Program-made: the position numbers and the translations under genes
Assembly: GCA_014155875.1 (NCBI GenBank)
Contig: JACEFZ010011098.1
Span: forward strand, 87,651-151,650
Direction: 5' to 3'
Origin: Cepaea nemoralis
Taxonomy: Eukaryota; Mollusca; Gastropoda; Stylommatophora; Helicidae
DNA length: 64,000 bases
Shown here: positions 61,501-64,000 of the stretch, piece by piece
Layout: each line of letters begins with the position of its first letter
Position numbering within the stretch: the stretch's first letter is position 1
Notes under the pieces: generated by a model
What the model was told of the DNA's origin: nothing
What the model saw: the letters and a program-made list of their open reading frames with translations, nothing else
The model's database searches: none

Positions 61501-61890
61501 TCCATTGCCTCCAGTTTCCATGGCTGACCACAGAGGAAGAAATCGAAAGACAGCAAAAACTCAAACATGAAAGTGAAGACAGGCGCAAGAAGGAAAATAA
61601 CATCGAAAAACTTCTACAGGCAATACACAAAAAAGGAGGCAAAGATGCCAAATAAAAAGTCCTTATAAGTCCAGTCAAGCCAGACGAGCCAAAAGCCTTC
61701 ACTAACAAAAGAAACCACCAGAGGAGACGGGCCAAAAGACAGCCGCAGACTAACCCACCAGCTGACGTCACAGACACAAAAGCCGATATAACCAGTCCGG
61801 GTCAGGACCAACTCGTAAGAGCGCACAAGACAAGAAACATGATAAAAATACCCACAAAAACCACGGGTCTCAACAATAACCAAAACTGAG
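61501..61890 (+). pseudogene. LINE ORF1-like C-terminal fragment
   Basis: The charged, helical segment TTEEEIERQQKLKHESEDRR, KKENNIEKLLQAIHKKGG is followed after a stop by a Lys/Arg/Pro/Thr-rich tail (KPDEPKAFTNKRNHQRRRAK). It resembles in character the coiled-coil part of the ORF1 relic at 35990-36170. The assignment rests on composition and arrangement only. Confidence 0.4.
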
Positions 61891-61959
61891 GAGGCAGGTT
61901 TAACGAGACCGAATTTGGAATGTTTGTTTTGAAAATTTGAATTGGAAGTGGAATTGCAT

Positions 61960-62180
61960 ACCTTTTACAGGACGTGTGCAACACCAACATTTGTTGCTAT
62001 TGTTGATGTCTTGGCAAGTTTACTTTCAGTATTTTGCCATTGCTTTCTGAACGACAGGAACCCATACCATTTCGTAAAAAAAAACAAAAAAACAGCACAA
62101 CTCGGTCTGCTGCCAAATCGCGCAGCTGTGTTTCGAACGCGGGTCAGGAACCACGGAGCTGGCCTTTATAAGAGTACCTA
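61960..62180 (-). repeat. Repeat R1, left arm of an inverted pair
   Basis: Minus-strand copy of R1 (CCTTTTACAGGACGT, TTGCCATTGCTTTCTGAACG, GCTGTGTTTCGAACGCGGGT). It faces the plus-strand copy at 62490-62760 across about 310 bp, so the pair can fold back. Confidence 0.75.
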
Positions 62181-62489
62181 GGTGAAATTCATATTAGTAT
62201 CACCACAGCCTGGGATTCTGAGATAAATAGGAAACATTTGTTTTTCTTTCAAATTTTCATGTTCTCTTTATTGTTCTCATTTCTTTTTTCATCTTTTCAT
62301 TCTTCTCTTCCTGTTTTTATGCCTTAATGTAGTCACCAGGACGGGGGAGGGAGGTGGTTCTTCTCCGTGATTATATGCTGTGCTTTGTGTGTTCATTTCT
62401 TTGCTAATGAAGGCTAGTCGCCGCAATGTCCTGTACTTTTCCTAATTCTGTTCTGTAAAGCTGCATTACATTGTGTTATTTTTTCTTAT

Positions 62490-62760
62490 GTTTACTAGTA
62501 ACAGCGCCAGCTCCGTGACGAGGGAGTTACCGGCGCAGTTCGTAATCCCGCATACCCGCATCCGAAACACAGCTGCGGGCGATTTGGCAGCAAACCGCCT
62601 TGCGTTGGTTTTTTACAAAATGGAATGGATGCCGGTCGTTCAGAAAGCAATGACAAACTTAACTACTGAACGTAAACTTGCCAAGAGATCACAACAGCAA
62701 AAAAAAAAAAAAACGCTAGTGTTGACTGCGACGTCCTGTAATGGATATGTATGTACGAGC
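62490..62760 (+). repeat. Repeat R1, right arm of an inverted pair
   Basis: CATCCGAAACACAGCTGCG, CGTTCAGAAAGCAATGACAA and GTTGACTGCGACGTCCTGTA blocks are the complement, in reverse order, of 61960-62180. A run of about 15 A lies at 62700-62714. Confidence 0.75.
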
Positions 62761-63745
62761 TGAAAGCGTGCGAAATCGATTCCATCTTTAGATATACAAC
62801 TGTCTACTTGAAGTACCATTTTGTGTCTATACATTTATACTATATAGTCAGTTTTCCACTTACAGCTCACACAAACATGGACGACATCTCGACCTTGAGT
62901 TGTTTACCAGAGCTAAAGCTTGTCTTGCTTCTTATTGATTTCAGCAGGGCCAAGGCCGTCACGTGACGTTTTGGTGGGTAAAATTCCGCTACTGTTTTAT
63001 TCTAGAAATTTGTTTCTGGTTTGTTCCAACATTCTAGTATGATTTATTTGTATTTACTTTTGCACAATTGAACCCCCATTTTATTTTAATCCTGACCACA
63101 CCATGTTATTGTTTACTTTATAGAAGGGAAGATAGTTGCCCGTTGAGGTAAATGCAAGATTTTTTCGCCTTGGCGGAATATAAATAAACAAATGGCAGCC
63201 CATAGAAGTGTTCTTTGGATCGCTTCTTGTCATGTTTGTTTCTCATAGTTCCACCACCTCGGCTTCCCCAGATGTACAGTGTTTATATTTAAAATGGAAG
63301 AGGAGAAGAACGGGGAGTAGAAATGTCAGGAGCAGAAAATGTACTAGTAGTAGTAGTAGTCTATGATGATTGAGAAGATCGAGACACAGCTGCAGAAAGA
63401 AAAAGAGGCACCGTCGAATGATTATTCGTAAACCAACAGAAGAATATTAAATGGTTTTTAGAAAACCATTGGCTATATACATCTTTAAAACATGTTTTAA
63501 AACCAACAACATCGACATGTCTCTGGTCTCTGGCATTGCAAGACAAGAAGAAGAAGGGTTGCCACTTTTCTTTGACAGAAAACATCTAGACAAACAACAT
63601 CTAGACTTATCTAGATTGTGCTGGTAAACATCTAGAAAAAACATCTAGAATGAGAAAGTAAGAAATTACATAGATATCGATGTGACTTACCATATAGAAT
63701 CACGTCCTCATATTCACTGATGTCTGTCTCACAAGATCCACAGAA
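62761..63745. other. Unannotated stretch
   Basis: No gene was recognised. A short motif ACATCTAGA recurs four to five times between 63585 and 63650. Confidence 0.5.
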
Positions 63746-63747
63746 TT

Positions 63748-64000
63748 AACTTAGCTTGGATATGAAGTTGAAGCTTCAGATTCAAAATGACTCTGGGGTG
63801 CTTTAGCTGTTCCAATTTCGTCTAATACACGATCAGGGAGCTGATAAGTTGAACAGCATTTTCCTACTCTCATCAGGCCAAAACTTATAGTCAAGATAGC
63901 ATTTAAGAGGTCAAGTTTCATCCTGTTTCTTAGTTTACATTTTATATAATTCATAGTACTGAAAACTCTTTTTCCATATCAGCATTTGAATGGGGTAGCT
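63748..64000 (-). pseudogene. hAT transposase C-terminal fragment, runs off the window
   Basis: On the minus strand LPHSNADMEKEFSV, the signature of the hAT C-terminal dimerisation domain, is followed after a one-base frame change by MNYIKCKLRNRMKLDLLNAI and FGLMRVGKCCSTYQLPD, ending at a stop at about 63751. The rest of the protein would lie beyond 64000. It is probably a relic because of the frame change. It is not obviously linked to the hAT-type MITE at 34348. Confidence 0.8.

Overview
This is a gene-poor stretch of metazoan nuclear DNA that is almost entirely transposable elements and tandem repeats. I see no bacterial gene organisation, no rRNA and no recognisable host single-copy gene. 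The mix of elements (Ty3/Gypsy LTR element, RNase-H-bearing I-like LINEs, Tx1/L1-like and RTE-like LINE remnants, several SINE families, hAT and Merlin DNA transposon relics, a Maverick/Polinton-like element) fits an invertebrate, most likely a mollusc. That assignment is an inference from element types, not from a host gene.

Layout. 1-8.5 kb: old SINE copies, short duplications, LINE 3'-end fragments and (CTT)n/(CTG)n microsatellites. 8.56-15.0 kb: a very large minisatellite with a 33-bp unit. 15.2-21.1 kb: a SINE with target-site duplication (TSD), then an old RNase-H LINE (family B) split by a younger, nearly intact relative (family A, 15782-19975, 12-bp TSD). 22.4-22.9 kb: another LINE 3' end. 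22980-33718: the standout, a 10.74-kb near-palindrome flanked by a perfect 6-bp duplication, with 5'-AG ends and a C2H2 zinc-finger gene on each 4.1-kb arm; I read it as a defective Maverick/Polinton-like element. 34.3-35.3 kb: a hAT-type MITE with a SINE nested inside. 35.3-46.4 kb: two LINE ORF1 relics, the second split by a young Ty3/Gypsy-like retrotransposon (36900-46043) with identical 234-bp LTRs. 46.4-53.1 kb: a minus-strand Tx1/L1-like LINE relic punctured by two SINEs and two LINE pieces. 53.2-55.5 kb: a second, decayed copy of family B. 55.5-64 kb: LINE 3' ends, tRNA-derived SINEs, GA microsatellites, a Merlin transposase relic, a foldback repeat pair and the end of a hAT transposase.

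How it fits together. The window records successive insertion: exact TSDs at most junctions allow relative dating (LINE A into LINE B; SINE into MITE; LTR element into LINE ORF1; SINEs into the Tx1-like LINE). The elements that look young are the LTR element (identical LTRs), LINE A (only two stop codons in 1229 codons) and the (AAGC)n SINE. Boundaries marked with a TSD are accurate to a few bases; those of old relics are approximate.
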